Source: SZUA-442 sp963759175
GTDB taxonomy: Bacteria > Actinomycetota > Acidimicrobiia > Spongiisociales > UBA5794
Direction of reading: 5' to 3'
Assembly: GCA_963759175.1 (NCBI GenBank)
Contig: CAVWXP010000010.1
Span: forward strand, 248,001 to 312,000
Length of the DNA stretch: 64,000 nt
Shown here: positions 7,875 to 17,799 of the stretch, in pieces
Numbering within the stretch: the first letter of the stretch is position 1
Layout: every line of letters starts with the position of its first letter
The notes under the pieces: model-generated
Told to the model about the DNA's origin: nothing
What the model saw: the letters and a program-made list of their open reading frames with translations, nothing else
Databases searched by the model: none
Program-made: the position numbers and the translations under genes

Positions 7875-9348
7875 CGAGGAGGGGCCATGGCACGATACCG
7901 AATACGAGCGTGATCGTCGCGGCGATGACGATCGCGAAGCGTGCACCGAATCCGGCCTCGATGGGATCGTCCCCTCCCTCGTCGCTGAAGAACGCCGCAA
8001 CGACTCGCAGGTAGAAGGCGAATCCGATGACCGTCGTGAGGGCGCCGATGACGACGAGCCACAGATACCCGTTCGTCGCGACCGGCCAGCCGGTCCCGAC
8101 GTTGGCAGCTGCGATGAATGCGAACAGCTTGCCGACGAAGCCTGCGAAGAACGGCATGCCGGACATGCCGAGTATGAGGATCGTCATGAGCCATCCCAGC
8201 TCGCCGTTCCGTCGAACGAGCCCCGAGTACTCCCCGATCGGGGCTGCCGATGAGTCTGGACCCGATACCACCGACACGACGGCGAACGACCCGATGATCA
8301 TGAACGCATAGGTCGCCACGTAGAACCACATCGCGGGGATGCCGTCGATCCCGGCCACCATGCCGGTGAGGATGTACCCGGCGTGGGCGACGCCCGAGTA
8401 GGCGAGGAGTCGCTTGAGGTCGCTCTGGACCAGGGCGAGTACCGTGCCGATGACCATCGACAACGCAGCGATGATCGCGATGATCGGCGCCCACGAGTCG
8501 ATCTGGGACACGAACCCACCGACGAAGATGCGTGCGAGCGCAGCGAACCCTGCGACCTTCACGCCGGCGGCCATGATGCCTACCGCTGCGCTCGGTGCTC
8601 CTTGGTACACGTCCGGCGCCCACTGGTGGAACGGGGCCGCAGACACCTTGAACGACAGGCCGACGACCATGAGCGCCATACCGGCGAGCAGGATGCCCGG
8701 TTGTGTGACGATGTCGTTTGCGAAGAAGTCCCGAATCGAGTTGACCCCGTAGATCGAGAGCGAACCCGTCGCGCCGAACGTGAGCGCGACGCCGTAGAGG
8801 AACATCGCTGACGCAAGCGAGCCGAGCAGGAAGTACTTGAGGGCCGCCTCCTCGGATCCCTCCTGGCGTCGCACGAAGCCCGCGATCACGTAGAAGGCGA
8901 TCGAGGCCGTCTCGAGACCGAGGAAGATGACGATGAGGTTCGGAGTCGCGGCCATCATGTGCAGCCCGGCCACGGCGAGCAGCACGAGGGAAACGAACTC
9001 GGGGCCCCGCTTGTCGACCTTCACGACGAGATCCCACGAGGCGAGGAGACCGACGAAGCCGACGGCGCCCAAAACGATCGCTGCGAACGCCGAGAATCCG
9101 TCCATCACGACCATCGGTGATCGGATGATCTCGAGGTCCATGGCCGAGTAGTACAGACCGCCTCCGCCGTCGGCCACCTCCTGCCATTGGAGCAGGCCCA
9201 CGACACCGGCGGCAGCGAACGCGACACCGGCGACGGGACCCCAGAACCTGCGGTCCTTGTCGGCCACGACGGCGACGAGCAGCACGGCGAGCGCGCCCAC
9301 GAGCAGCACGACCTCGAACGCAACGGGCAGGAACGCCACGTTCTCCAT
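7846..9348 (-). CDS. nuoN: NADH-quinone oxidoreductase subunit N
   Basis: 500 residues with about 14 membrane helices, the usual NuoN size. The motif APFHQWAPDVYQGAPSAAVGIMAAGVKVAGF is the proton-channel helix segment shared by antiporter-like complex I subunits, and SGVAHAGYILTGM is also characteristic. It is the last of the 14 nuo genes. Its ATG shares one base with the stop of nuoM (TGATG), so translation is coupled. Within complex I it forms the antiporter-like module nearest the quinone arm. Confidence 0.96.
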   Translation of the reverse strand: MENVAFLPVAFEVVLLVGALAVLLVAVVADKDRRFWGPVAGVAFAAAGVVGLLQWQEVADGGGGLYYSAMDLEIIRSPMVVMDGFSAFAAIVLGAVGFVGLLASWDLVVKVDKRGPEFVSLVLLAVAGLHMMAATPNLIVIFLGLETASIAFYVIAGFVRRQEGSEEAALKYFLLGSLASAMFLYGVALTFGATGSLSIYGVNSIRDFFANDIVTQPGILLAGMALMVVGLSFKVSAAPFHQWAPDVYQGAPSAAVGIMAAGVKVAGFAALARIFVGGFVSQIDSWAPIIAIIAALSMVIGTVLALVQSDLKRLLAYSGVAHAGYILTGMVAGIDGIPAMWFYVATYAFMIIGSFAVVSVVSGPDSSAAPIGEYSGLVRRNGELGWLMTILILGMSGMPFFAGFVGKLFAFIAAANVGTGWPVATNGYLWLVVIGALTTVIGFAFYLRVVAAFFSDEGGDDPIEAGFGARFAIVIAATITLVFGIVPWPLLDVVRDALPL

Positions 9349-10934
9349 CAGCCCCCACCTTCCTCGTCATCGTGGGACTCGTCGTCGTGGACGATCGGCC
9401 CGTACTCGACCTCGACCAGGTCGTCGGTCCGACCGAACTCCGGTGCCTCGTAGTCGGTCACGGCCTCGATGCGATCGAGGATGATCTCGACGGAAGGCTC
9501 GATCCGGTCCATCACCGGCTTGGGATAGACGCCGAGCGCGACGATGAGCACGACCAGCGGAACCATGATGGCGATCTCGCGCATGCCCAGATCCCTCAGC
9601 CCTTCGAGCTTCGGGTTGGTGACGGGACCCGTGAACACCCGCTCGTACGCCCACAACAGGTAGATCGCGGCGAGCACGACGCCGGATCCTGCGATGATCG
9701 CCAGCACCGGCAGGGTCATGTACGAGCCCACCAGCACGGCGAACTCGCCGATGAAGCCAGACAGACCCGGCAGACCGGCCGAGGCGAACGCCGAGAAGAG
9801 GAACAGGCCCGCGTAGACCGGCATGACTTTGGCGAGGCCCCCGTAGTCCGAGATCTTGCGGGTGTGGGTGCGGTCGTAGATCATCCCGACGAGGAGGAAC
9901 AACGCGCCTGTGGTGAGCCCGTGGCTGATCATCTGGAACACGGAGCCCTGCATGCCCTGGGAGGTCAGGGCGAACATGCCAAGGACGATGAAACCCATGT
10001 GGCTCACCGAGGAGTAGGCGATGAGGCGTTTGATGTCCGGTTGGACGATCGCAACGGCTGCGCCGTACACGATGCCGATCACGCCGAACAGGGCGATCCA
10101 GAAGGCGAGGTCCACCGTCGCCTCGGGGAACAGGGTCATGTTGAACCGCAACAGGCCGTACGTACCCATCTTGAGCAGGACGCCGGCGAGGATGACGGAT
10201 CCAGCCGTCGGGGCCTCGGTGTGGGCATCGGCCAGCCATGTGTGGACGGGGAACAGCGGGACCTTGATCGCGAAGGCGATGCCGAAACCGGCGAACAGCC
10301 ACAGCTGGGTCGTGCTCGAGAGGTCGATGAGTGCGATCTTGCGGAAGTCGAAGGACGTGAACGTTCCGACCTGGTCGCCGGCGATCACACCCAACGCCAC
10401 GATCGACGCAAGCAGGAAGGCCGACCCGACGGCCGTGAACAGCACGAACTTCATCGAGGCGTAGGCACGGTTCTCGGAACCCCACAGGCGGATGAGCATG
10501 TACATCGGGATGAGCACGATCTCGAAGAACGCGAAGAACAGCAGGAGATCGAGAGCGATGAACACGCCGAGCACACCCGCCTCGAGGATGAGCATCAGCA
10601 CCACGTAGGTCTTGAGCCGATCGGACACGGATCGCGACGCCGCCAACGCGATCGGGAACAACAGAGCGGTCAGCACGACCATGAACAGGGAAATGCCGTC
10701 GACCGCGACCCGCCATCCGATGTCGAGGCCGATCGAGAAGACGACATCCTCACCGAACTGGAAGTTCGCCGTGCCGGTGGCGAATTCCCACAGGATGTAG
10801 AGCGCCACGGCCAGCGGAGCCATCGATACGGCGATGCCGACCGGGAGGATGATCTCGGGACGGCGCCTGGGCAGAAGCGCTACCGCCGCGGCGCCGACGA
10901 TGGGCAACACGACGAGCAGGGTGAGGACCGGCAT
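9348..10934 (-). CDS. nuoM: NADH-quinone oxidoreductase subunit M
   Basis: The ATG at 10934, in a TGATG junction with nuoL, gives 528 residues, close to the family norm; the longer open frame upstream is the wrong frame of nuoL. It has about 14 helices. Key stretches are FFAFFEIVLIPMYMLI with its conserved Glu, HTWLADAHTEAPTAGSVILAG with channel His/Glu residues, and SSVSHMGFIVLG. The last 40 residues form a His/Asp/Glu-rich tail (DDLVEVEYG to HDDESHDDEEGGG), longer and more acidic than in well-known homologues. It is an antiporter-like proton-pumping subunit of complex I. Confidence 0.96.
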   Translation of the reverse strand: MPVLTLLVVLPIVGAAAVALLPRRRPEIILPVGIAVSMAPLAVALYILWEFATGTANFQFGEDVVFSIGLDIGWRVAVDGISLFMVVLTALLFPIALAASRSVSDRLKTYVVLMLILEAGVLGVFIALDLLLFFAFFEIVLIPMYMLIRLWGSENRAYASMKFVLFTAVGSAFLLASIVALGVIAGDQVGTFTSFDFRKIALIDLSSTTQLWLFAGFGIAFAIKVPLFPVHTWLADAHTEAPTAGSVILAGVLLKMGTYGLLRFNMTLFPEATVDLAFWIALFGVIGIVYGAAVAIVQPDIKRLIAYSSVSHMGFIVLGMFALTSQGMQGSVFQMISHGLTTGALFLLVGMIYDRTHTRKISDYGGLAKVMPVYAGLFLFSAFASAGLPGLSGFIGEFAVLVGSYMTLPVLAIIAGSGVVLAAIYLLWAYERVFTGPVTNPKLEGLRDLGMREIAIMVPLVVLIVALGVYPKPVMDRIEPSVEIILDRIEAVTDYEAPEFGRTDDLVEVEYGPIVHDDESHDDEEGGG

Positions 10935-12814
10935 CAGAACGCTCCTCCCAACACCAGGAACAGCACGATGACGCCGACGCCGGCGATGGCGATCGCGCTC
11001 GCGTACCAACGGACCTGGCCGCTCTGTACGGCGCGGGCTTCGTCCCCGGCATCGCGCACCATGTGTGCGATGCCGTGGGATGCACCATCGATCACCTTGG
11101 GATCGACGACATCGGCACACCACTGCGCCACCGCTTTGGCCGGGGCGACGATCCAACGGCCGTAGAGGTCGTCGACGCCGAACGCGCCGAGTGACACCTG
11201 CCAGAAACGCCCGGATTCGTCCGGGAGCTCATCACGGTTGTACCGCAGCCAACCCCACACGATGCCGATGGTGGCGACGACGAGCGCCACCGCCGCGAGG
11301 GCTGCGAGAAGTCCGTAGCTCAGGGCCTCCGGGTGGGGCACGCCGTAGAACGAGGGCTCGAGGAAGTGTTCGAATGAGAGCCGGAACGGTGTGTTGAACC
11401 CGCCGGCCACGACCGTGAACACGGCGAGGACGATGAGCGGGATCGTCATGGTGCGGGGAGCTTCATGCGGGTGCGCATCGTCGTCCCAACGCTTGGTGCC
11501 GAGGAACGTCATCACGAACAGACGTGTCATGTAGAAGGCCGTGATGAGCGCCACGACGATGCCGATGAACCAGAGGCCCAGATACCACCCACCGCGCGCC
11601 CAGGCGGCAGCGAGGATCTCGTCCTTCGACCAGAAGCCGGAGAAGGGGAACATCCCCGAGATGGCGAGCCACGCCGTACCCATGGTGACGAACGTGACCG
11701 GCATCGCCTTGCGCAGGCCGCCCATCTTGCGCATGTCCTGCTGGTCGGCCATGGCATGGATCACGGCGCCGGCTCCGAGGAACAGGAGGGCCTTGAAGAA
11801 CGCATGCGTCGTGAGGTGGAACAACCCGGCCGAGTACGCACCGACACCCACCGCAAGTGCCATGTACCCGAGCTGGCTGATCGTCGAATACGCCAGGACG
11901 CGCTTGATGTCGGTCTGTGCCACGGCGATCACGGCGGCGAGCAATGCGGTGAGTGCGCCAACCGTGGCAACGACGGTGCCGGACGTCGGTGCGAGATCGA
12001 ACAGCACGGCCGATCGGGCGATCATGAAGATGCCAGCCGTGACCATGGTCGCCGCGTGGATGAGCGCCGACACCGGGGTTGGGCCCTCCATCGCGTCCGG
12101 CAACCACACGTACAGGGGAATCTGGGCCGACTTGCCCGCGGCGCCGACGAACAGCAGCAAGGTGATGGCTGTGATGACACCCGAACCCACCCCGAACATC
12201 AGCGGTGCCTCGGCGAAGATCGTCTGGAAGTCGAACGTTCCGAACGTGGCGAAGATGATCATCAGGGCGACCAGGTAGCCCCAGTCGCCGATGCGGTTGA
12301 CGATGAAGGCCTTCTTGCCTGCCGCTGCGGCGGTGGGCTTGGTGAACCAGAACGAGATGAGGAGGTACGACGACAGGCCGACGAGTTCCCAGCCGACGAA
12401 CATCACGGCGTAGTTCGCAGCGAGGACGAGGATCAGCATCGATGCGATGAACAGGTTCAGGAAGGCGAAGAACCGCGGGAACCGCTCATCGCCGCGCATG
12501 TAGCCGATCGAGTAGAGGTGGATGAGCGATCCGACGCCGGTGACGATGAACGTCATCAGGGCCGAGAGCGGGTCCCACAGGATCGCGGCGTCTGCGCCGA
12601 CCACGGGGATCCACGAGAACAGCAGGACGGTCTCGGGGTCGAGGGTCTGCGTGACGAAACCGAGGCCGGCCAACGAGCTCAGCACGAAGCCGATCGCAAC
12701 GACGACGAACGCGAACCACCCTGCCACCGGCTGCCCGATCCGCTTGCCGAAGAACAGGTTGATCGTTGCACCGATGAGGGGCAGCGCGACAAGCAACCAG
12801 AGGTAGTCCGTCAT
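10934..12814 (-). CDS. nuoL: NADH-quinone oxidoreductase subunit L
   Basis: 626 residues, the usual NuoL length. FVGWELVGLSSYLLISFW (conserved Glu), MEGPTPVSALIHAATMVTAGIFMIAR and THAFFKALLFLGAGAVIHA (conserved Lys/His) identify the distal antiporter-like subunit, and the C-terminus has the long amphipathic helix region that braces the membrane arm. It ends at a TGATG junction with nuoM and starts eight bases after the nuoK stop. No residue loss is seen in the motifs I could check. Confidence 0.97.
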   Translation of the reverse strand: MTDYLWLLVALPLIGATINLFFGKRIGQPVAGWFAFVVVAIGFVLSSLAGLGFVTQTLDPETVLLFSWIPVVGADAAILWDPLSALMTFIVTGVGSLIHLYSIGYMRGDERFPRFFAFLNLFIASMLILVLAANYAVMFVGWELVGLSSYLLISFWFTKPTAAAAGKKAFIVNRIGDWGYLVALMIIFATFGTFDFQTIFAEAPLMFGVGSGVITAITLLLFVGAAGKSAQIPLYVWLPDAMEGPTPVSALIHAATMVTAGIFMIARSAVLFDLAPTSGTVVATVGALTALLAAVIAVAQTDIKRVLAYSTISQLGYMALAVGVGAYSAGLFHLTTHAFFKALLFLGAGAVIHAMADQQDMRKMGGLRKAMPVTFVTMGTAWLAISGMFPFSGFWSKDEILAAAWARGGWYLGLWFIGIVVALITAFYMTRLFVMTFLGTKRWDDDAHPHEAPRTMTIPLIVLAVFTVVAGGFNTPFRLSFEHFLEPSFYGVPHPEALSYGLLAALAAVALVVATIGIVWGWLRYNRDELPDESGRFWQVSLGAFGVDDLYGRWIVAPAKAVAQWCADVVDPKVIDGASHGIAHMVRDAGDEARAVQSGQVRWYASAIAIAGVGVIVLFLVLGGAF

Positions 12815-12822
12815 CTCCCCAT

Positions 12823-13128
12823 CTAACCCTTCAGTCCAGCAAGCTCATCGACGTTCGCGCTCGCCCGCGTGCGGAAGATCGCCACGATGATCGCAAGGCC
12901 CACCGTCACTTCGGCGGCGGCGATCACCATCACGAACAGAGCCGCGACCTGACCCTCCATGAGACCGAGCTCCTTGCTCAGCGCCACGAGGGTCAGATTG
13001 ACGCTGTTGAGCATCAACTCGATCGACATGAACATGATCAATGCGTTGCGTCTGATCATCACACCCGCGACGCCCATAGAGAAGAGCGCCGCACCCAACA
13101 GGAGGTACCACGTCACCGTGACCGTCAC
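12823..13128 (-). CDS. nuoK: NADH-quinone oxidoreductase subunit K
   Basis: 101 residues with three membrane helices, exactly the family size. The conserved membrane glutamates are visible in MSIELMLNSVNL and AAAEVTVGLAI; these residues are essential for proton transfer in complex I of other bacteria. The gene overlaps the end of nuoJ by four bases and lies in the standard order between nuoJ and nuoL. Confidence 0.97.
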   Translation of the reverse strand: MTVTVTWYLLLGAALFSMGVAGVMIRRNALIMFMSIELMLNSVNLTLVALSKELGLMEGQVAALFVMVIAAAEVTVGLAIIVAIFRTRASANVDELAGLKG

Positions 13129-13676
13129 GGTGCCACCTCCTCGGACTCCTTGGCGGCGACCAACCGATCGGCACCCGTTCCGAAGTACGCCAATGCGATC
13201 GTTCCGAGTGCAGCGATCGTCAACAACATGACGGTCGCCAGGAACACGATCGTCCAGGTGCCGAACAACTCATCGGCCACGTTCTCGATCGTTCCGTTGA
13301 GGTTCGGTGTCCCGAAGGTGGTGGTGCCGGTGACCCACGCCTCACGCCCGGCCAGTGCCAGGGCGGCGAAGAATCCGATCGCCACGACGGCAGTGATCAC
13401 CTTGTGGCCGACCGTCTGGTCACCATAGGCCCCGGGTCGATCGACGCCGATGAGCATGATCACGAACAGGAACAGCGTCATGATCGCGCCTGCGTAGATG
13501 ATGACCTGGACGACGGCGACGAAGTGTGCGTCCAACAGGATGTACAGGATGGCGATCGAGAACATCGTCGAGAGCAGGCCGATCGCCGAATACACGGGGT
13601 TCTTCGCCGTCAGCATCGTGACGGCCCCCGCGAGCGCGACGGCGGCGAAGATGATGAACGTGATCGATTCAGCCAT
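13125..13676 (-). CDS. nuoJ: NADH-quinone oxidoreductase subunit J
   Basis: The start MAESITFIIFAAVAL at ATG 13676 gives 183 residues and five helices; the open frame extends further upstream, but that part is a shadow of nuoI, and the chosen start overlaps the nuoI stop by eight bases. The motifs AKNPVYSAIGLL and VQVIIYAGAIMTLFLFVIMLIG mark the flexible third helix (the pi-bulge region in complex I structures). It forms part of the membrane arm next to NuoH, K and A. Confidence 0.95.
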   Translation of the reverse strand: MAESITFIIFAAVALAGAVTMLTAKNPVYSAIGLLSTMFSIAILYILLDAHFVAVVQVIIYAGAIMTLFLFVIMLIGVDRPGAYGDQTVGHKVITAVVAIGFFAALALAGREAWVTGTTTFGTPNLNGTIENVADELFGTWTIVFLATVMLLTIAALGTIALAYFGTGADRLVAAKESEEVAP

Positions 13677-14325
13677 CGTCGCCTTCCTCGGGACCCTCGG
13701 GAGCCGGCACCGAACCGGATTGGCCGATTTCGGGTGGCATGTCACCGGTGCGTGCCGATGGTGTCCAGGCCTTGACCCCCTCGTAGTCGGCGCGACCGGA
13801 CGGTGACGTCGCAATCAACCATCCGTCCCCGATCCGGAGCTCGTCGAGGTCGATGAGCTTCGACTCCGACTGGGGGTGGTTCGGCGTCCCATCGGGGTCG
13901 ACCAGGAGTTCGTCCTTGGTGTAGATGGCATCTTCACGATCGGTCACGGACATCTCGAAGAGATGGGTCATGGTGATCGCCTGGGTCGGGCACGCCTCGA
14001 CGCACATCGCACAGAACACACATCGCAGCATGTTGATCTCGTAGACGAACCCGTATCGCTCGCCGGGACTGACCGGATCGTCGGGTGGGTTGTCGGCACC
14101 ACGCACGTAGATGCAGTTGGCGGGGCACACCCCGGCACACAGTTCGCACCCGATGCACTTCTCCATGCCGTCGTCGTAGCGGTTGAGCACGTGCCGTCCA
14201 TGGAATCGGGGAGGTTTGACCCGCTTCTCCTCGGGGTACTTCCGCGTTACCCGCGGCTTGCCGACCTGGCGCATGGTCACGGCGAATCCCTTGAACGGGC
14301 CGAGTAGGTCGGTGATCCAGCTCAT
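13669..14325 (-). CDS. nuoI: NADH-quinone oxidoreductase subunit I (2x[4Fe-4S])
   Basis: 218 residues. Two ferredoxin motifs are intact: CIGCELCAGVCPANC and CVFCAMCVEACP, binding clusters N6a and N6b that pass electrons to NuoB. The C-terminal 90 residues continue beyond the ferredoxin core into an acidic Pro-rich tail (PEIGQSGSVPAPEGPEEGDDG). It begins ten bases after nuoH. Confidence 0.96.
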   Translation of the reverse strand: MSWITDLLGPFKGFAVTMRQVGKPRVTRKYPEEKRVKPPRFHGRHVLNRYDDGMEKCIGCELCAGVCPANCIYVRGADNPPDDPVSPGERYGFVYEINMLRCVFCAMCVEACPTQAITMTHLFEMSVTDREDAIYTKDELLVDPDGTPNHPQSESKLIDLDELRIGDGWLIATSPSGRADYEGVKAWTPSARTGDMPPEIGQSGSVPAPEGPEEGDDG

Positions 14326-14335
14326 CGCATCCTCC

Positions 14336-15376
14336 TCACGACCACGGCATCCCGAACTCGCGGACCCCGAGTGACAATGCGACGAGGATGATCCACGCCA
14401 GCGAGACCGGGATGAGCCGCTTCCAACCGAAGCTCATGAGCTGGTCGTAGCGCATCCGGGGCAGCGTCGCCCGCACCCACACGAACAGCAGCACGATGGC
14501 CCACGTCTTGGCCAGGAACCACACGATGGGTAGCAGTGCCTCGAGCCACGCCGGTCCGAACGTCGGGCCGGCCCAACCCCCGAGGAACAACACGGCGGTG
14601 AGCGCCGAGATGTTGAACACATTGATGTACTCGGCGAGGAAGAACAGGGCGAAACTCAATCCGGAGTACTCGGTGTGGTACCCGCCAACGATCTCCGATT
14701 CCGCCTCGACGAGGTCGAAGGGCGCCCGGTTGGTTTCGGCGAACCCCGCGATGAGGAAGATCACGAATGAAGGGAGGAGGATGAGGTTCCAGGCGGGGAA
14801 GAACCCCCCGAATGTGCCCTGCTGGGACTCGACGATGCCGACGATCGATGTCGTGCCGGCGAACATGACCACCGGGACGAGGGCGAGACCCATCGCGGCC
14901 TCATACGAGATCATCTGCGCCGAAGCTCGCACGGAGCCCAACAGCGGATACTTCGAACCGGACGACCAACCGGCAAGGGTCACGGCGTAGACCGCCATGG
15001 ACGACAGGGCCAGCACATAGAGCAGACCGACGTTGAGGTCGACGCCGACCAGCTGGTACTCGGTGTCGCCGATGGTGATCGGGGCACCGATCGGCACGAC
15101 GAGGAAGATGAGCAGGGCCGGAATGAGGGCTGCGATCGGGGCAGCGAGGTAGATCGCCAGCTCGGCCTTCGTCGGGCGGATCGACTCCTTGAAGAACGAC
15201 TTCACACCATCGGCGAGCGACTGCAGGATGCCCCATGGACCGGCCTTGTCGGGGCCGACACGGTTCTGGAGGTCCGACACGAACTTGCGCTCGACCCAGA
15301 TCAGGAGCAGGACGGTCACGAGGAGGAAGACGAACACGACCACGACTCGTATCGCTGCCTCGATGAAGACAGTCAT
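14336..15376 (-). CDS. nuoH: NADH-quinone oxidoreductase subunit H
   Basis: 346 residues and eight helices. WVERKFVSDLQNRVGPDKAGPWG is the conserved quinone-chamber loop and FAETNRAPFDLVEAESEIVGGYHTEYSG the acidic loop linking the quinone site to the proton channels. It anchors the peripheral arm on the membrane. It overlaps nuoG by four bases (ATGA). Confidence 0.97.
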   Translation of the reverse strand: MTVFIEAAIRVVVVFVFLLVTVLLLIWVERKFVSDLQNRVGPDKAGPWGILQSLADGVKSFFKESIRPTKAELAIYLAAPIAALIPALLIFLVVPIGAPITIGDTEYQLVGVDLNVGLLYVLALSSMAVYAVTLAGWSSGSKYPLLGSVRASAQMISYEAAMGLALVPVVMFAGTTSIVGIVESQQGTFGGFFPAWNLILLPSFVIFLIAGFAETNRAPFDLVEAESEIVGGYHTEYSGLSFALFFLAEYINVFNISALTAVLFLGGWAGPTFGPAWLEALLPIVWFLAKTWAIVLLFVWVRATLPRMRYDQLMSFGWKRLIPVSLAWIILVALSLGVREFGMPWS

Positions 15377-17799
15377 CGGTCGCTCCTGACGGCGTCGACC
15401 TTCACAGCCGCCGTGGCTGCGAGACCCTTGGTTGCGGGATGATTGAACGGCACGACGATCGAGCCTACGGCCACGTTCGCATCGATCACCACCGGGAGCT
15501 CGATGACAGACTCGATGGCGACCATCGAGCCGTCCTGCACGGCGAGGATCGATGCGTCGCGTGGGTGTACCCGTGCCACCGCGATTCGCGGGAGGGATGC
15601 GATCGTCTCAGCGTGGCGATTCCACACGCCGTCGTCGTACAGGGACGGTGCGAAATGGAGCGTCATACGGTCCGTTACGACGGGCACCGAGATGTCGACG
15701 GGGATGTAGCCGAGCGGTTGGGTCGCGCCATCGAGGGGCACGACAACGCCTTCGGGCCCGCCCTCGAACGTCAGGTAGTCGTGGGTGATACCCGCATACG
15801 CCGGGGCGATCGTGGCGATCTCACCGGCGATCGCGTCGACCTTCGCGGCACCGAGCTCGACGCCGAGGCGAAGGGCGATGTCGTCGAGGACAGCGTTCAG
15901 TGGCCGTGCGCGCCCGACGGGGGGAATCGAGGGTCGGATGCGTTGCACCCTGCCCTCGAGGTTCGTGACCGTTCCGTCGACCTCTCCCCAGACCGCGGCA
16001 GGGAGGAAGACGTCAGCGTGGCGGGATGAGTCGGTGACGAACGCGTCGATCGCCAGGACGAACTCCGCCTGTTCGAGGGCGGCCGTCGCCAGTGCGGGGT
16101 CCGGGCAGTCGCGAACGGGATCCGCACCGACGAGCACCAGCGCTTTGACGTCCCCCGACACGCACGCCTCGAGCATCTCCATGGTCGACCGTCCGGGATC
16201 GGCTGGCAGCAGGCCCCACGCGTCCTCGATGGCGGCGGCCGCCGCCGCGTCACCGGTCGACACCCTCCCGGGGAGGAGGTTCGGAGCCAGACCCATGTCG
16301 AGGGCGCCGTACACGTTGGCTCGACCCAAGAGGGTCAGGAGCTCGGCATCGGGGAGGCCTCGAGCGAAGGCAGCCACGGCTTCGGCGAGTCGCATGTCCT
16401 CGGCGAGCGACGATCGTCCTACGAGCGCGACGACCGGACCCTCGGTGAGCGAAGCCGCGACGTCGGCGAAGTCCTGCTCCCCGGCGGCCAACTTGCGCAA
16501 GGTGTCGGATCCGCTGCCGGCGCGATAGCGAACGACGTGGGTGGCGATTGCGTCCAAGCCGGTTCCCGCAGGACTGGCCACCACGAGGGTCGCGCCATTG
16601 CGAACGGCTTTGCGGACGCGCAGGTACACGACGGGGTGGGTCTCCTTGATGTCGGGACCCCACAGGAAGATGGTTGCGGCCGTATCCAGTGACGCCAGGG
16701 TGGCGCGCGGGGTGAGGGCTGCGGCGAACTGCGGGGCGATGCCATCGCCAATCTGGGCATCGACATGGGGCGATCCGATCACGGATCGCATGAACTTCGC
16801 GAGGGTGTACGCCTCTTCGTTCGTGTTGTTCGCTCCGCCGATCGCACCGATCTCCCCTGGGAGGAACGATCCGAACCTCTCGGCGACCGTATCGAGGACG
16901 AATCCCCACGACGCGTCGGCGAGCCCGTCGTGACCGGCAACCATCGGCGACGTGACCCGCTGCGGGTGGTGGACCGCGGAGAAGATGAATCGGTCCTTGT
17001 CCGAGAGCCATCCCTCGTTGACCGCATCGTTCTCGATCCCGTAGACGCGGATGATCTTGCCTCGGCTCGTCTGGACATCGACCGTGGAATGGACCGAATC
17101 GACGAGCGATACCGACGTCGTGTGGTCGAGATCCCACGGACGGGCCTTGAAGCGATAGTCGACCGATGTCAGGGCGCCGACGGGGCACAACTGGACGGTG
17201 TTGCCGGAGAAGTACGACGAGAAGGGCTGATCAGGGAAGGTCTGGATCTGGACGTGGTTGCCGCGGTCCTGGAACACGAGTAGCGGGTCGCCTGCAACAT
17301 CGTCCGCGGCGCGGACGCAGCGATCGCACAGCACGCACCGTTCACGATCGAGCAACACGATGTCCGACACGTGGATCGGCTTGGGGAAGGTCCGCTTCTC
17401 CTCGATGAAACGACTCTCACCGGGGCCCCATTGCATGGTCTGGTCCTGGAGGGGGCACTCCCCACCCTTGTCGCAGATGGGGCAGTCGAGGGGGTGGTTG
17501 ATGAGGAGGAACTCGAGGACGCCTTCCTGGGCCTTCTTGACCACCGCTGATTCGGTGTCGACGACCATGCCGTCGCTGACCGCGAGGGTGCAACTCGGCA
17601 CGAGGGCCTTCCCGCGTGGTCCCTCGACCTCGACGAGGCACATCCTGCACTTCCCGACAGGTTCGAGCTTGTCGTGATGGCAGAACCTCGGTATGTAGTC
17701 GCCGACCTTCTCAGCCGCGGTGATGAGTCGTTGTCCGGCTTCGACGTCATGTGCAACGCCGTTGATCGTGATCGAGACCGTGGAGACCGGTTCAGGCAT
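15373..17799 (-). CDS. nuoG: NADH-quinone oxidoreductase subunit G
   Basis: 808 residues. The N-terminus has the [2Fe-2S] motif (RFCHHDKLEPVGKCRMCLVEV, then SCTLAV), the His-Cys motif HPLDCPICDKGGECPLQ, and the ferredoxin-like CVLCDRCVRAADD. The rest is a molybdopterin-oxidoreductase-like fold that in complex I carries no Mo cofactor and is structural. It starts eight bases inside the nuoF stop. A run near 545-590 with ALVLVGADPVRDCPDP is typical of this domain. Confidence 0.96.
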   Translation of the reverse strand: MPEPVSTVSITINGVAHDVEAGQRLITAAEKVGDYIPRFCHHDKLEPVGKCRMCLVEVEGPRGKALVPSCTLAVSDGMVVDTESAVVKKAQEGVLEFLLINHPLDCPICDKGGECPLQDQTMQWGPGESRFIEEKRTFPKPIHVSDIVLLDRERCVLCDRCVRAADDVAGDPLLVFQDRGNHVQIQTFPDQPFSSYFSGNTVQLCPVGALTSVDYRFKARPWDLDHTTSVSLVDSVHSTVDVQTSRGKIIRVYGIENDAVNEGWLSDKDRFIFSAVHHPQRVTSPMVAGHDGLADASWGFVLDTVAERFGSFLPGEIGAIGGANNTNEEAYTLAKFMRSVIGSPHVDAQIGDGIAPQFAAALTPRATLASLDTAATIFLWGPDIKETHPVVYLRVRKAVRNGATLVVASPAGTGLDAIATHVVRYRAGSGSDTLRKLAAGEQDFADVAASLTEGPVVALVGRSSLAEDMRLAEAVAAFARGLPDAELLTLLGRANVYGALDMGLAPNLLPGRVSTGDAAAAAAIEDAWGLLPADPGRSTMEMLEACVSGDVKALVLVGADPVRDCPDPALATAALEQAEFVLAIDAFVTDSSRHADVFLPAAVWGEVDGTVTNLEGRVQRIRPSIPPVGRARPLNAVLDDIALRLGVELGAAKVDAIAGEIATIAPAYAGITHDYLTFEGGPEGVVVPLDGATQPLGYIPVDISVPVVTDRMTLHFAPSLYDDGVWNRHAETIASLPRIAVARVHPRDASILAVQDGSMVAIESVIELPVVIDANVAVGSIVVPFNHPATKGLAATAAVKVDAVRSDR

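Noticed and set aside
9372..11165. A 597-codon open frame on the plus strand opposite nuoM
   Set aside because: It is very rich in Asp, Glu, His, Arg and Gln, has no membrane or domain pattern, and mirrors a certain gene; this is a common artefact of high-GC codon bias.
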